Source of the DNA: Hydrogenimonas cancrithermarum
GTDB taxonomy: Bacteria; Campylobacterota; Campylobacteria; Campylobacterales; Hydrogenimonadaceae
DNA length: 64,000 nt
Reading direction: 5' to 3'
NCBI RefSeq assembly: GCF_030296055.1
Contig: NZ_AP027370.1
Coordinates: forward strand, 2,034,501 to 2,098,500
Below the pieces are notes generated by a model, which did not search any database, was not told where the DNA came from, and was given only the letters and a program-made list of their open reading frames with translations. How positions within the stretch are numbered: the first letter of the stretch is position 1; every line of letters begins with the position of its first letter. Below, piece by piece: positions 1 through 8,900 of this stretch. A program made the translations under genes and the position numbers.

Positions 1-52
1 TGGTTTGCCCCAGCACTGCACAGAGCGGCAGAATCATCAGCACCTTTTTCAT
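1..52 (-). CDS. N-terminus of an exported protein, probably copper-resistance related (partial)
   Basis: Only the first 17 codons are in the window. They read as a typical Sec signal peptide: Met-Lys-Lys, then a hydrophobic stretch with Leu, Ile, Pro and Ala. The ATG overlaps the TGA of the multicopper oxidase by one base (TGATG), so the two genes are translationally coupled in one leftward operon. In many proteobacteria the gene after copA is copB, an outer-membrane copper-resistance protein, so that is the likeliest identity. This is inferred from context only; the visible residues cannot prove it. Confidence 0.6.
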   Translation of the reverse strand, partial: MKKVLMILPLCAVLGQT

Positions 53-1782
53 CACACCACCTCCACTTTTCTGAACATGCCGAGCATGTGGTAGAGCATG
101 TGGCAATGGTAGGCCCACGCTCCCTTCGCGTCGACGGTGACACGGTAGCTGATCTTGCTGCCTGGCTGCACCAGCACCGTATGCTTGCGCACGAGACGGT
201 TTTCATCGCCCGTCTCTAGATCGCTCCAAAGCCCATGCAGGTGCATCGGATGGTTCATCATCGTGTCGTTGATGAAGGTGATGCGCAGCCGCTCGCCATA
301 GTGAAACTTCAAAGGTTCGGCATCGGCATATGTGATGCCGTTGATCGACCAGATGTAGCGCTCCATGTTACCGGTCAGATGAAGCACGATTTCGCGGTCC
401 GGTTTCGGGTCGTTCGCCGTCGAATAGTAGTTTTTCAAATCGGCGTAGGTCAGCACCCTGCGGCCGTTGTTTCGCAAGCCCACGCCCGGATCGCCGAGCC
501 GGTAGCGCGGGTCCATGGCGCGCATCGTCGTACCCACACCCCACTTGATCGGAAGTTGGGTGACTGGGTAGTCCGGCTCTTTTTTCGTCGGCATCTTCAT
601 CTTCGAATGGTCCATTTTCATGCCGCCGTGACCGCCATTCGGATTTTTCCAGTCGCCCATGCCCATATCCGCCATCGTCAGGGGCTGGGGCTTGTCTATT
701 TTCGGACGCAGCACTTTCATCGAAGCGTCTGGCGCCAGCGTGCCAGCCGCGAAACCCGAGCGGTCGATGCTTTGTGCAAAGATGCAGTAGGCTTTTTCCT
801 CGGGCTCGACGATGACGTCGTAGGTTTCGGCCACGGCGATGCGGAACTCATCCACTTCCACCGGTTGCACCGGGTTGCCATCGGCCGCGACCACGCGCAT
901 CTTGAGCCCGGGAATGCGGACATCGAAGATCGTCATCGCCGACTGGTTGATAAAGCGTAGCCGTACTTTGTCACCGCGTTTGAAGCGTGCACGCCAATCC
1001 TGCGTATCGGTCAGCCCGTTCATCAAAAAGGTGTAGGTGTGGCCCGTAATATCGGAAAGATCGCGGTCGCTCATGCGCATCTCGTTCCACATTTTTCGCG
1101 CTTTGAAAGCTTCGACAAAGCCAAACTTCTTCACCTCTTCGAAAAAGTCGCCGAGGGTACGCTGGTTGAAGTTGTAGTAGTCGCTTTGGATTTTCAGTTT
1201 ACGGTAGATGTTTTCCGGTTTTTCATCGCTCCAATCCGAGAGCGAGACGACATAGTCACAGTCAAACGCAAACGGTTCGGGCACTTTGGGCTCGATTACG
1301 ATCGCCCCGTGCATACCGGTCTGTTCCTGAAAACCGCTGTGGGAGTGGTACCAGAAGGTGCCGCTCTGGCGGACTTCGAAGCGGTAGGTGAAGGTTTCGC
1401 CCGGTGCGATGCCCGGGTAGCTGATATCCGGCACGCCATCCATCCGATAGGGCAGGATGATGCCGTGCCAGTGGATCGAACTGCTTACCGGGAGGTTGTT
1501 GGTGACATGAATCGTCACCTTTTCGCCCTCTTTCCACTTCAGCGTAGGGCCCGGCAGCATGCCGTTGATCGTCGTGGCGATTCTTTGTTTGCCCGTGATG
1601 TCGACCAGTGTCTCGTCGATCGTCAGATGGAACTCTTCGCCTTCGAGTACTTCAGCTGGTCTGCGTTTAACGAACGTGCGGCTCTCTTCGCCTGCAAAAA
1701 GCGTTTCTCTTCCACTCAACAATATCGCGGATGCCGCAATGCCCTGCACAAACTTTCTTCGCGAGAGGTAGCCGATATTCAT
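52..1782 (-). CDS. copA: Tat-exported multicopper oxidase, CopA copper-resistance family
   Basis: 576 residues, close to the usual length of CopA-type periplasmic multicopper oxidases, which oxidise Cu(I) and protect the periplasm. The N-terminus has a twin-arginine signal (SRRKFVQG at residues 7-14 followed by a hydrophobic stretch), so the folded, copper-loaded enzyme is expected to be exported by Tat. Copper ligands are clear: HWHG at about 104-107, HSH at about 146-148, HPMHLHG at about 511-517 and HCHMLYHMLGM at about 559-569, giving the type 1 and the type 2/3 trinuclear sites. A Met/His-rich insert near residue 395 resembles the extra copper-binding segments of CopA and CueO. The start is preceded by an AAAGGAAG ribosome site. 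The next gene overlaps its stop. The symbol is a family name; a laccase-like role cannot be excluded. Confidence 0.9.
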   Translation of the reverse strand: MNIGYLSRRKFVQGIAASAILLSGRETLFAGEESRTFVKRRPAEVLEGEEFHLTIDETLVDITGKQRIATTINGMLPGPTLKWKEGEKVTIHVTNNLPVSSSIHWHGIILPYRMDGVPDISYPGIAPGETFTYRFEVRQSGTFWYHSHSGFQEQTGMHGAIVIEPKVPEPFAFDCDYVVSLSDWSDEKPENIYRKLKIQSDYYNFNQRTLGDFFEEVKKFGFVEAFKARKMWNEMRMSDRDLSDITGHTYTFLMNGLTDTQDWRARFKRGDKVRLRFINQSAMTIFDVRIPGLKMRVVAADGNPVQPVEVDEFRIAVAETYDVIVEPEEKAYCIFAQSIDRSGFAAGTLAPDASMKVLRPKIDKPQPLTMADMGMGDWKNPNGGHGGMKMDHSKMKMPTKKEPDYPVTQLPIKWGVGTTMRAMDPRYRLGDPGVGLRNNGRRVLTYADLKNYYSTANDPKPDREIVLHLTGNMERYIWSINGITYADAEPLKFHYGERLRITFINDTMMNHPMHLHGLWSDLETGDENRLVRKHTVLVQPGSKISYRVTVDAKGAWAYHCHMLYHMLGMFRKVEVV

Positions 1783-1850
1783 GATACTCTTCCTTTACTT
1801 CTTTGAAACAAATATAGCGCGGCTATGTGGAAGAAATGTGTAAAAAATAT

Positions 1851-3878
1851 CTACAGCATCGACTCTTTGAGCTCCTTGATAATTTCGAGCTGTCGGTGTG
1901 CGACGAAGGGGGTGAGGATCTCTTCGATAATTTTACATGGCTCCAATGTGATCACGAGTCTGATATTCAGCCCACTCTTTTTCATTTTGAAGATGTGTCC
2001 CGACAAGGTGAGGTTTTCTGTTCGTCCGTTCCAGCGTAGCGTCGTTTCGATTTCGACACGGTCGTCGCGTACCAGATCGGTCATATGGGTCATGAAAATC
2101 GTAAGAGAATCGACCGAAATCGTTTCGATATCGATTGGTACCTGTATCTTCTCTTTGCGCAAGATCCCTTCGAGGGGAGGGACGAGTTCGACATGAACGT
2201 TTTTTCGATCGAGTGGTGAATGCATCACCGGTTCGAAGTGACCCAGGCGCACCCACGACTTCTCTTTGTCCAGATCTTCGACAATCGCTTTGAAGTGGGG
2301 TTTCTCTTCGGTTTTTATATAGATTTCGCTGTTTCGATGCAGTGCATGAACCGCCACTTTGCGTAACCGTACCCAGATAAGATCGTCGATGATTTTGACG
2401 ATTTGCGCTTTCGAGTCGATGGGGACTTCGAAATAGTGGTTGACGATCTCCAGCGGCTGTTTCGTCTCGAAAAGGCGTTGGCACTGTGCCAAAAAGGTTT
2501 TGGTTGCCGCTTTGATCTTCCTATCCTCTTCCACCAAAAGTGTATCGTCCATGATGGCATCACCACCCTGGTTGATGATACATTGAACGACTCTGTCGCC
2601 ACGGCCGAGCATCGTATGGGCATCGTCGTCCGGTTGGCAGGAGACGATCGCGATATTGCCTTTCGTATGCTCCTCTTCATTATAGAAGATCGTATGCAGT
2701 TCTGCCAACACCTTTTTTGCCAACACCTCGGCATTGTCATGGTCGGCTTCTTCCGCCAGCAAAGCGAAACGGTCGCCGTCGATCCGGGCGAAGAAGCTCT
2801 TCTCGTCCAAATGATGAAACATCCCTTCCGCGAAGGTTTTCAATATCAGATCCCCTGCATCCCGGCCGAGCGCTTCGTTGATCTCCGTCAAATTGTGGAT
2901 ATCGATCAGAAGCAGGTAGAATGGTCTCTTTTCCTTCAAATATGTTGCCAGCATTTCATTGAATTTTCGACGGTTGGGCACCTGTGTCAGGGCATCGGTA
3001 TAGACCATCTGTGCCATCGACGCCAATTGCGCTTTCTGTTCGGTGATATCCTGCATCACGACGATATATTCTCCGGTTTCGCCTTTTGGCATCGAACGGA
3101 TCGTCATCTCCATCTGAGCTCTTCGATTCGATCGATAATCGAAGAGTTCCACTTCGCATTTGCCTTCACACTCCCGAATACTCTTTTCGATCCATTCCTC
3201 ATACTTTTTCATAGCGAAAAGCTCTTCGAAGCAGTCGACGTTCTCGATGAAATTCCAGATATCGGGATAGGTGTGCATGAAATCGTCCCGATCGGCGGCA
3301 CCCACTGTTTCGTAGAACGCGCTATTGGCCAGGAAGAGCCGGTTGTCACGTATTTTAAAGATGGCATTTTCCTGCAGATCCAGAATCGTATGAAGCCGTC
3401 TTATATGATCCTGGAAATCTTCCTCGCGCTGTTTTTGGAGCCTCTTTTCAAGGAGCTGTTTTTCGAAATACTCCAGGATACCCGAGAGATTCTGATCGAA
3501 GAGTTCGGAAAGAAGTTCGATGATCCAGGACTCCTCTCTACCGATCTTTCCATGGGTGGCCATTTGGGAAAAAAGTGCACGTCTAAATCCCATACAGATG
3601 AGAAAGACCTCTTTGACGGTAATCTTTTTCTCATACATCAGGTCGATAAATCTGCTCATGACCGGGCAGCGTCCGACAGGCTCCTGTTGGCGGAGGACTT
3701 TCGCGAAATGGTCGATGATTCTGACAGCGATACCGGAACCGAATCTGTCGGGATCCATACGATATTTCGAGAGTATTTGCGAGACACTCTTTTTCGATAC
3801 CCATGCCTTTGCAACCTCTGCTTTTCTATCCTCGAGCAAGAGTGCGACCTGGATAATTTTCTCTTTTTTATCAATCAC
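1851..3878 (-). CDS. PAS-GGDEF protein with degenerate GGDEF site and PilZ-like C-terminus
   Basis: 675 residues, no signal peptide or membrane helix, so a cytoplasmic signalling protein. Residues 1-160 are helical and resemble the RsbRD-type N-terminal sensor region; about 165-285 is a PAS domain ending in the usual DIT linker; about 290-450 is a GGDEF fold starting with DALTQVPNRR. The catalytic signature at about 367-371 reads DGDRF instead of GGDEF, and the metal-binding segment reads IDIHNL rather than the common DxDxFK, so cyclase activity is doubtful. The last 170 residues look like a PilZ-type beta domain, which would make the protein a c-di-GMP reader, but the classic RxxxR and DxSxxG motifs are not clear. 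It lies 34 bases downstream of the GGDEF-EAL gene and is probably co-transcribed. Confidence 0.75.
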   Translation of the reverse strand: MIDKKEKIIQVALLLEDRKAEVAKAWVSKKSVSQILSKYRMDPDRFGSGIAVRIIDHFAKVLRQQEPVGRCPVMSRFIDLMYEKKITVKEVFLICMGFRRALFSQMATHGKIGREESWIIELLSELFDQNLSGILEYFEKQLLEKRLQKQREEDFQDHIRRLHTILDLQENAIFKIRDNRLFLANSAFYETVGAADRDDFMHTYPDIWNFIENVDCFEELFAMKKYEEWIEKSIRECEGKCEVELFDYRSNRRAQMEMTIRSMPKGETGEYIVVMQDITEQKAQLASMAQMVYTDALTQVPNRRKFNEMLATYLKEKRPFYLLLIDIHNLTEINEALGRDAGDLILKTFAEGMFHHLDEKSFFARIDGDRFALLAEEADHDNAEVLAKKVLAELHTIFYNEEEHTKGNIAIVSCQPDDDAHTMLGRGDRVVQCIINQGGDAIMDDTLLVEEDRKIKAATKTFLAQCQRLFETKQPLEIVNHYFEVPIDSKAQIVKIIDDLIWVRLRKVAVHALHRNSEIYIKTEEKPHFKAIVEDLDKEKSWVRLGHFEPVMHSPLDRKNVHVELVPPLEGILRKEKIQVPIDIETISVDSLTIFMTHMTDLVRDDRVEIETTLRWNGRTENLTLSGHIFKMKKSGLNIRLVITLEPCKIIEEILTPFVAHRQLEIIKELKESML

Positions 3879-3912
3879 CTATACCTTTCCTTTTTCCTAT
3901 CATCAGAATTCA

Positions 3913-5892
3913 TCAACCTGTTACGGGTGTGGGTTTCCCGATATAAAATCCCTGGAGGTAGTCGATACCGAGCGCTTTGCACATTTCGGCGATCTCTTCG
4001 GTCTCCACATACTCGGCGATCGTTTCGACACCGAGTTTTCCTGCGAAATGGACGATACTCTCGACAAGCATTCTCGAATTCGGATCTTTCGTGATGTAGC
4101 GAATCAGCGAGGCATCGATTTTGTAGAAATCGACCTTCATCTTCAGAAGATAGTGGAAGTTCGAATAGCCGCTACCAAAATCGTCGATCGCCACTTTCGC
4201 TCCAAGCAGATGAACCGTACGGATAAACTCATTGACCAGCTTGAAGTTCGAAACCTCTTCCGACTCCAGAATTTCGAATGTCACGCGTTCCGGCTCGGGA
4301 TACTCTCTGAGCGATTCATAGATATAGTTTCGGCACATCGGATCTTTGATGTCGTTGATGTGGAGATTCAAAGAGAAACTGTAGTCGCTTTTTTTAAAAG
4401 CGGTGAACGTTTTTTTGATAACGATCTGTGTCAATCTGGCATAGAGACGGCTGTTTTGGACCACTTCCAAAAACTCGCCCGGAAGATGGATCTCTCCATT
4501 ACGGTCGACGAGCCGTACCAAAGCTTCATATTTTTTCACTTCAGGCTGGGAAGCCTTGACGATCGGTTGGTAATAGACGATGAGCCGGTCCTCCTCGATC
4601 GCCTCTTCCACCTCTTTTATCCAGCGAATATGACGCTTGTAGTCCACTTCTATCTCTTTCGCGTTGCGATAGAACTCGAAAGGTTTATTGCGGCGTTTTG
4701 CCGCATTGAGTGCGATCGATGCCTTTTCTATCAGTCGAGTGTTCTGTTGTTGGACGACACCGCCCGTCATGGTGATTCGCAGCTCTTCGAGTGTGGAGCT
4801 TTCGAAGGTCAGGCTTTGAATCTCTGCAAGGATTTCGACAATTTCGTTTGGGTCGAAAGCGTTGAATCGTACCATGCAAAATTCACTGCCACCGATACGG
4901 TAAAGCGTTGTTTCCTCTGGAACGATTTTTTTCAGACGCCTTGCAATATCTTTAAGGACTTTATCGCCGACTTCAAAGCCGTAGTAGTCATTCAACTCCT
5001 TGAATCGGTCGATATTCAGCAGTAACATCGACGCACGTTTGCCCCCTTCGAGATCTTTTTTCAGCCGATTGATATTGTAAAGGCCGGTAAGCGGATCGAT
5101 CGAAAAAGAGGCTATCAGTTTGTCGTAGTAAAAACGTATCTGTTTTATCAGTGTATTGAAGGACTTTTCCAGTGTTTTGAGTTCACGGCAGTTCGAGTCA
5201 ACGTGGATGGTCTCTTCGGGATGCGTTCGAACTTTCGTGGAAGCGATTTTTCTACTCAGTTCGATCAGTGGCTGAACGAGGCGTTTGTCGAACATCCAAT
5301 AAAAAAAGAGGAAAAAGATAAGAAGAAAGATACCGAGTGTCACGATGAAATAGAGAATCATTTTGTCCAACGATACCACGATTTGCCGAGCGGGAAGGGA
5401 AATGTCGATCACGCCGTTGATATCTCCTACCATCGCATTGACATGACACTGCAGACACCGCTTTTCTACGCGTAACGGGTAGAGGTAGCGTATCGTGTTT
5501 TCGCGGTTTACGGTAATGATCTCTTTGCCTTTCATCGCTTTTTGTATCAGATCATCCGATTGGACTTTTCGATAGTCCTCTTCGACACGCCCATATGCAT
5601 CCTCCACGATTTTGCTTCGATATACATGGATCGTCATACCGGGCCTAACGGCATTGAGCCGTTTGAGAATCTTTTCGATATCTTTTTTGCTCCACCCCTC
5701 CTGCATTTTGGTGTAGAGATTCTCGAATACAAGTTCGCTCGTATGGCGGGCATCTTCGATAGCGAGATTGTTCAGGGCCTCTTTTTTGAGATAGATCCCG
5801 ACGAGTATTTCGAACGTAAGACTTACGAGAAGGAAAACTCCAATGATATTCAAAACAAGACGACGTATCGTAATCAGCGTTTCTTTTGGCAT
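3913..5892 (-). CDS. Membrane GGDEF-EAL protein with periplasmic c-type haem motif
   Basis: 659 residues. A membrane helix lies at about 12-33 and another at about 178-200; the periplasmic loop between them resembles the DUF3365/Tll0287-like haem sensor domain and contains CLQCH at 146-150, a c-type haem attachment motif. After the second helix comes a HAMP-like linker, a GGDEF domain with DPLTGLYN near 266 and GGSEF at about 334-338, and an EAL domain from about 425, with EAL at 456-458 and a later DDFGSGYSN stretch. The EAL motifs look complete, so phosphodiesterase activity is plausible; GGSEF differs from the consensus and its activity is uncertain. The haem suggests sensing of redox, oxygen or nitric oxide. 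It is followed by the degenerate GGDEF gene, so the two may form one signalling module. Confidence 0.85.
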   Translation of the reverse strand: MPKETLITIRRLVLNIIGVFLLVSLTFEILVGIYLKKEALNNLAIEDARHTSELVFENLYTKMQEGWSKKDIEKILKRLNAVRPGMTIHVYRSKIVEDAYGRVEEDYRKVQSDDLIQKAMKGKEIITVNRENTIRYLYPLRVEKRCLQCHVNAMVGDINGVIDISLPARQIVVSLDKMILYFIVTLGIFLLIFFLFFYWMFDKRLVQPLIELSRKIASTKVRTHPEETIHVDSNCRELKTLEKSFNTLIKQIRFYYDKLIASFSIDPLTGLYNINRLKKDLEGGKRASMLLLNIDRFKELNDYYGFEVGDKVLKDIARRLKKIVPEETTLYRIGGSEFCMVRFNAFDPNEIVEILAEIQSLTFESSTLEELRITMTGGVVQQQNTRLIEKASIALNAAKRRNKPFEFYRNAKEIEVDYKRHIRWIKEVEEAIEEDRLIVYYQPIVKASQPEVKKYEALVRLVDRNGEIHLPGEFLEVVQNSRLYARLTQIVIKKTFTAFKKSDYSFSLNLHINDIKDPMCRNYIYESLREYPEPERVTFEILESEEVSNFKLVNEFIRTVHLLGAKVAIDDFGSGYSNFHYLLKMKVDFYKIDASLIRYITKDPNSRMLVESIVHFAGKLGVETIAEYVETEEIAEMCKALGIDYLQGFYIGKPTPVTG

Positions 5893-5959
5893 ATAACGAT
5901 TATAACTATTTATTTTTACAATGTACTTAACGATATAGTGAAAATATGGAAGGGAGAAA

Positions 5960-5988
5960 CTTGGAGCCGTCGTTAAAGACGGCCCAAG
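5960..5988 (-). terminator. Stem-loop after the giant surface-protein gene
   Basis: Arms at 5960-5971 and 5978-5988 pair over 11 base pairs with one bulged A and a 6-base loop, just past the stop at 5993. On the minus strand the stem is followed by a short TTTCTCCC rather than a clean T-run, so it is a moderate intrinsic terminator. It separates the 7.7-kb gene from the GGDEF-EAL gene. Confidence 0.55.
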
Positions 5989-5992
5989 AACA

Positions 5993-8900
5993 TTATATTT
6001 TTCCTATTTCGGAAACCTTCAGTGCACGGTCATAGAGGCGAATTTCATCTAAAGTCCCGTTAAAATATCCCCCCATCTCTTCGCTTTCCGGAAGCGGTGC
6101 CGCTCCGATGTAGAGCGGTGTTTTCGATCGGATGAACTCGCTTCGAATTTCGCTTCTTCCAACGGCTTTGCCGTCGACATAGAGAGTGAAGTACTCACCG
6201 TCGTAAGTGATGGCCACATGGATCCACTCTTTCGTTTCCGGAAGTTCGTAACGGAGTTCTATCGGCTCTTCGTCCTCTTCGAGATAGACGAAGGCCACGA
6301 TTTCGCCCTCGACGATTTTGACGCCGTAGGGCCCCCACTCGCCTCGGGTCACCAACTGCCGTACACTCTCACCAGGTTCGCCGGGAAGGAAGTGGAAGGA
6401 GAGGGTCAGGGCTTTCGGATCGAGTTCTGTGTCGTAAGGGACCTCCAGATAACCGCTCTCTCCATCGAAGAGAAGGGCTTGACCACGGTACCCCTCTTCA
6501 CACGTCACTTTGCCGTGGATACTTGCAGGGTGTTTCCCCGACGCATCTCTCCCCTTGCAGTCGTCGAAGTTCCACCATCCTACCAGGGAGGCGGGAGGAG
6601 CGACTTCGATATGTATCCGCTTCCAGCCGCCCCCGTTGGATTCACGCATGACGACGGCTTCGTAGCTGCCCGGATTTTCGTAGGTATGGGTGGCGTCGTG
6701 CCCCTGTGCAGAATCGAATTGGCCGTCTCCTTCGAAATCCCACAGATAGATTCCCACATCGGACGGTTCGGCATGGAACCTGACGGTCAGAGGCGCCTCT
6801 CCCTTTTCCGGTGTTGCACTCACGCTCTCGAGCGGTTCGAAAGGCTCTTCGAACGCTTCGTCGATGTCGTGCATCGCAGTCTCGACCTCTTCGGGTCGAA
6901 GAGCGTAGGTGTAGAGTTTCACTTCGTCGATGTATCCTTTGTACAAGGAGGAGTCGTTCGTTCCGTCGAAACCGAGGTAGATGGGACCTTCCATCTCTCT
7001 AAGTTTCTCCGGTGCCGACATTTTCGCCGCCACCTCACCGTTTTGGTAGAGGGTGATCGTTCCATTCTCGTAGGTGATGGCGAGATGGGTCCAGATATTT
7101 TTCGGAAGGGCGACCCCTTCGGCATAAAGAGTCAATTCTCCCTCTTCGGACGTGACGTACCAACGTGGTTTACCATCCACGATTTTCAATCCGAAGGGTA
7201 TCGCAGAAGCGTCTTCACCCTTTTTAAAAATTCGCGTCGTAAACCAGAGGATCGCGTGTTCTCCTTCGAGCTCCGAAGGTTCGATCCAGAGAGAAACCGT
7301 GAATGGCCCGTTCGAAGTGAATCCCCCGATGGCCGGGAGTTCGATGTAGTCTTCGTCCCCATGAAGGTAGAGTGCCTTGTCTTTCGGTGCCTCCTCGATG
7401 CAGAGGGGGTTTCCATCGATCTCTCCGTCGCGATTTTCGCCCGAACGATCTTTCGCATCGCATTCCGAAAAGTTCCAATAGCCTGTCAGTTTCGCATGGC
7501 GTACAATATCGAACCGTACCGGTTCGCTCTTCATAGATTCGTGGTCGCTGTCGAAACGCTGTTGAAACGAGATATAGAAGGTATCGTGTCCGGCAGGCGG
7601 CGTGAAGCGGATGGTATCGTTCGCATCGAGCTCTCCTTTTTGGACGACCGACGTACATTCGCCGTCGAAACAGATCTTGTACTCTACCATTCCCCTCTCT
7701 CCACGGCAACCTTTCCAGAGATTTTCGAAAGAGACGGGTATGTTCACGCTGCCGTCCTCAGCCTTCTCGTAGGATGAGGCGAGTGACGGTTCGGGGGTAT
7801 AGGATGCGAACCGGTCCGCTTTCCAGAAGCTGAAACAGCGCGTTTCGCTCCAGGGGCCTGGTGCCACAGTATAGGAGAAACGGGCGTGCCAGTACCAGTC
7901 TCCTTCACCCACTTCCGGCGAATAGTGGAAGATCCCCTTGGCATCCATTGCCTCATCTTTGGCGTTCCATGCGCTGATGCTGCGGTCTACGGTGAAGTTC
8001 TCATCTCTCGCCCATTCGTACTGTATGGCACGAATGGCGGAAGTGTTTACATCCTCTTGCGGCATCACCAACAGTTCGAGGGGCGAAGAGATCGCATCGT
8101 CGAAGAGGATGGCGCCGTCTTCGGGAGCGATAGGGATGCCCGAAGGCGGTGGGATGACCTTGAAGATGTGATCGTCGTTTTCGTCACCGAACTGGAGAGT
8201 CTCACCATATCTGGAAACCGCTTGAACGCTGAAGTTGTAAGTTCCCGATTCTACGGGGGTGAAGTACCAGATGGCTCTCCCATCTTCCGAGACATTGGCA
8301 TCCAAGACGGTCGTGGTGCCGTTGTGCGAGATGGCGAGGCGGGCGAAGGCGATGGGGTCGCCGTCCGGGTCCACTAAATTCGCCGCGGTGAAGACGAGCT
8401 CCTGCCCCTCGATGATCGTCTGAGTCGGGGAGGGTCCCGCTATATCCTCGTCCCTCGGCATTCGGGGAACGCAGTTGACGACGGTGAAAACCCCCGCCTC
8501 TTCCTGATGTTCCGCATACCAGTCGCGTTCGAGGCCGGCACCGTAGATATCCTTTCCGAGGGGCTCCACATAAGAGGTGCCGTACCCGGCTTGCGAAGCA
8601 TCGTACTCCGCCTCCATCCAAAGCGATGGAGATGGGTTTTCGACGGTAACGTTGCGTTCGATGGAAAGCGAAGGATATTTGGAGAGGAGAAAGGTCGCCC
8701 CGGAAATCGCGTCTGAGTCGGGGTCTTCGAAATGGAAGCGGATCTTGATCCGTTCGTCGATGCAGATATGGATGTTTTCGCCCAACGTTTTCATGTTTTT
8801 TCCGTTGAGATAGTATTCGTGATCGTCCGGAACCGGCGGTCGGTTTTCCACGACGAAGGATCGGGGGGCGCTCCAGTCGCTCCAGACACCGTTGCATTTT

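Noticed and set aside
1813-1825. Short palindrome ATAGC-GCG-GCTAT between copA and the GGDEF gene as a terminator or copper operator
   Set aside because: The stem is only 5 bp, there is no proper T-run and it does not match a known copper-box; too weak to call.
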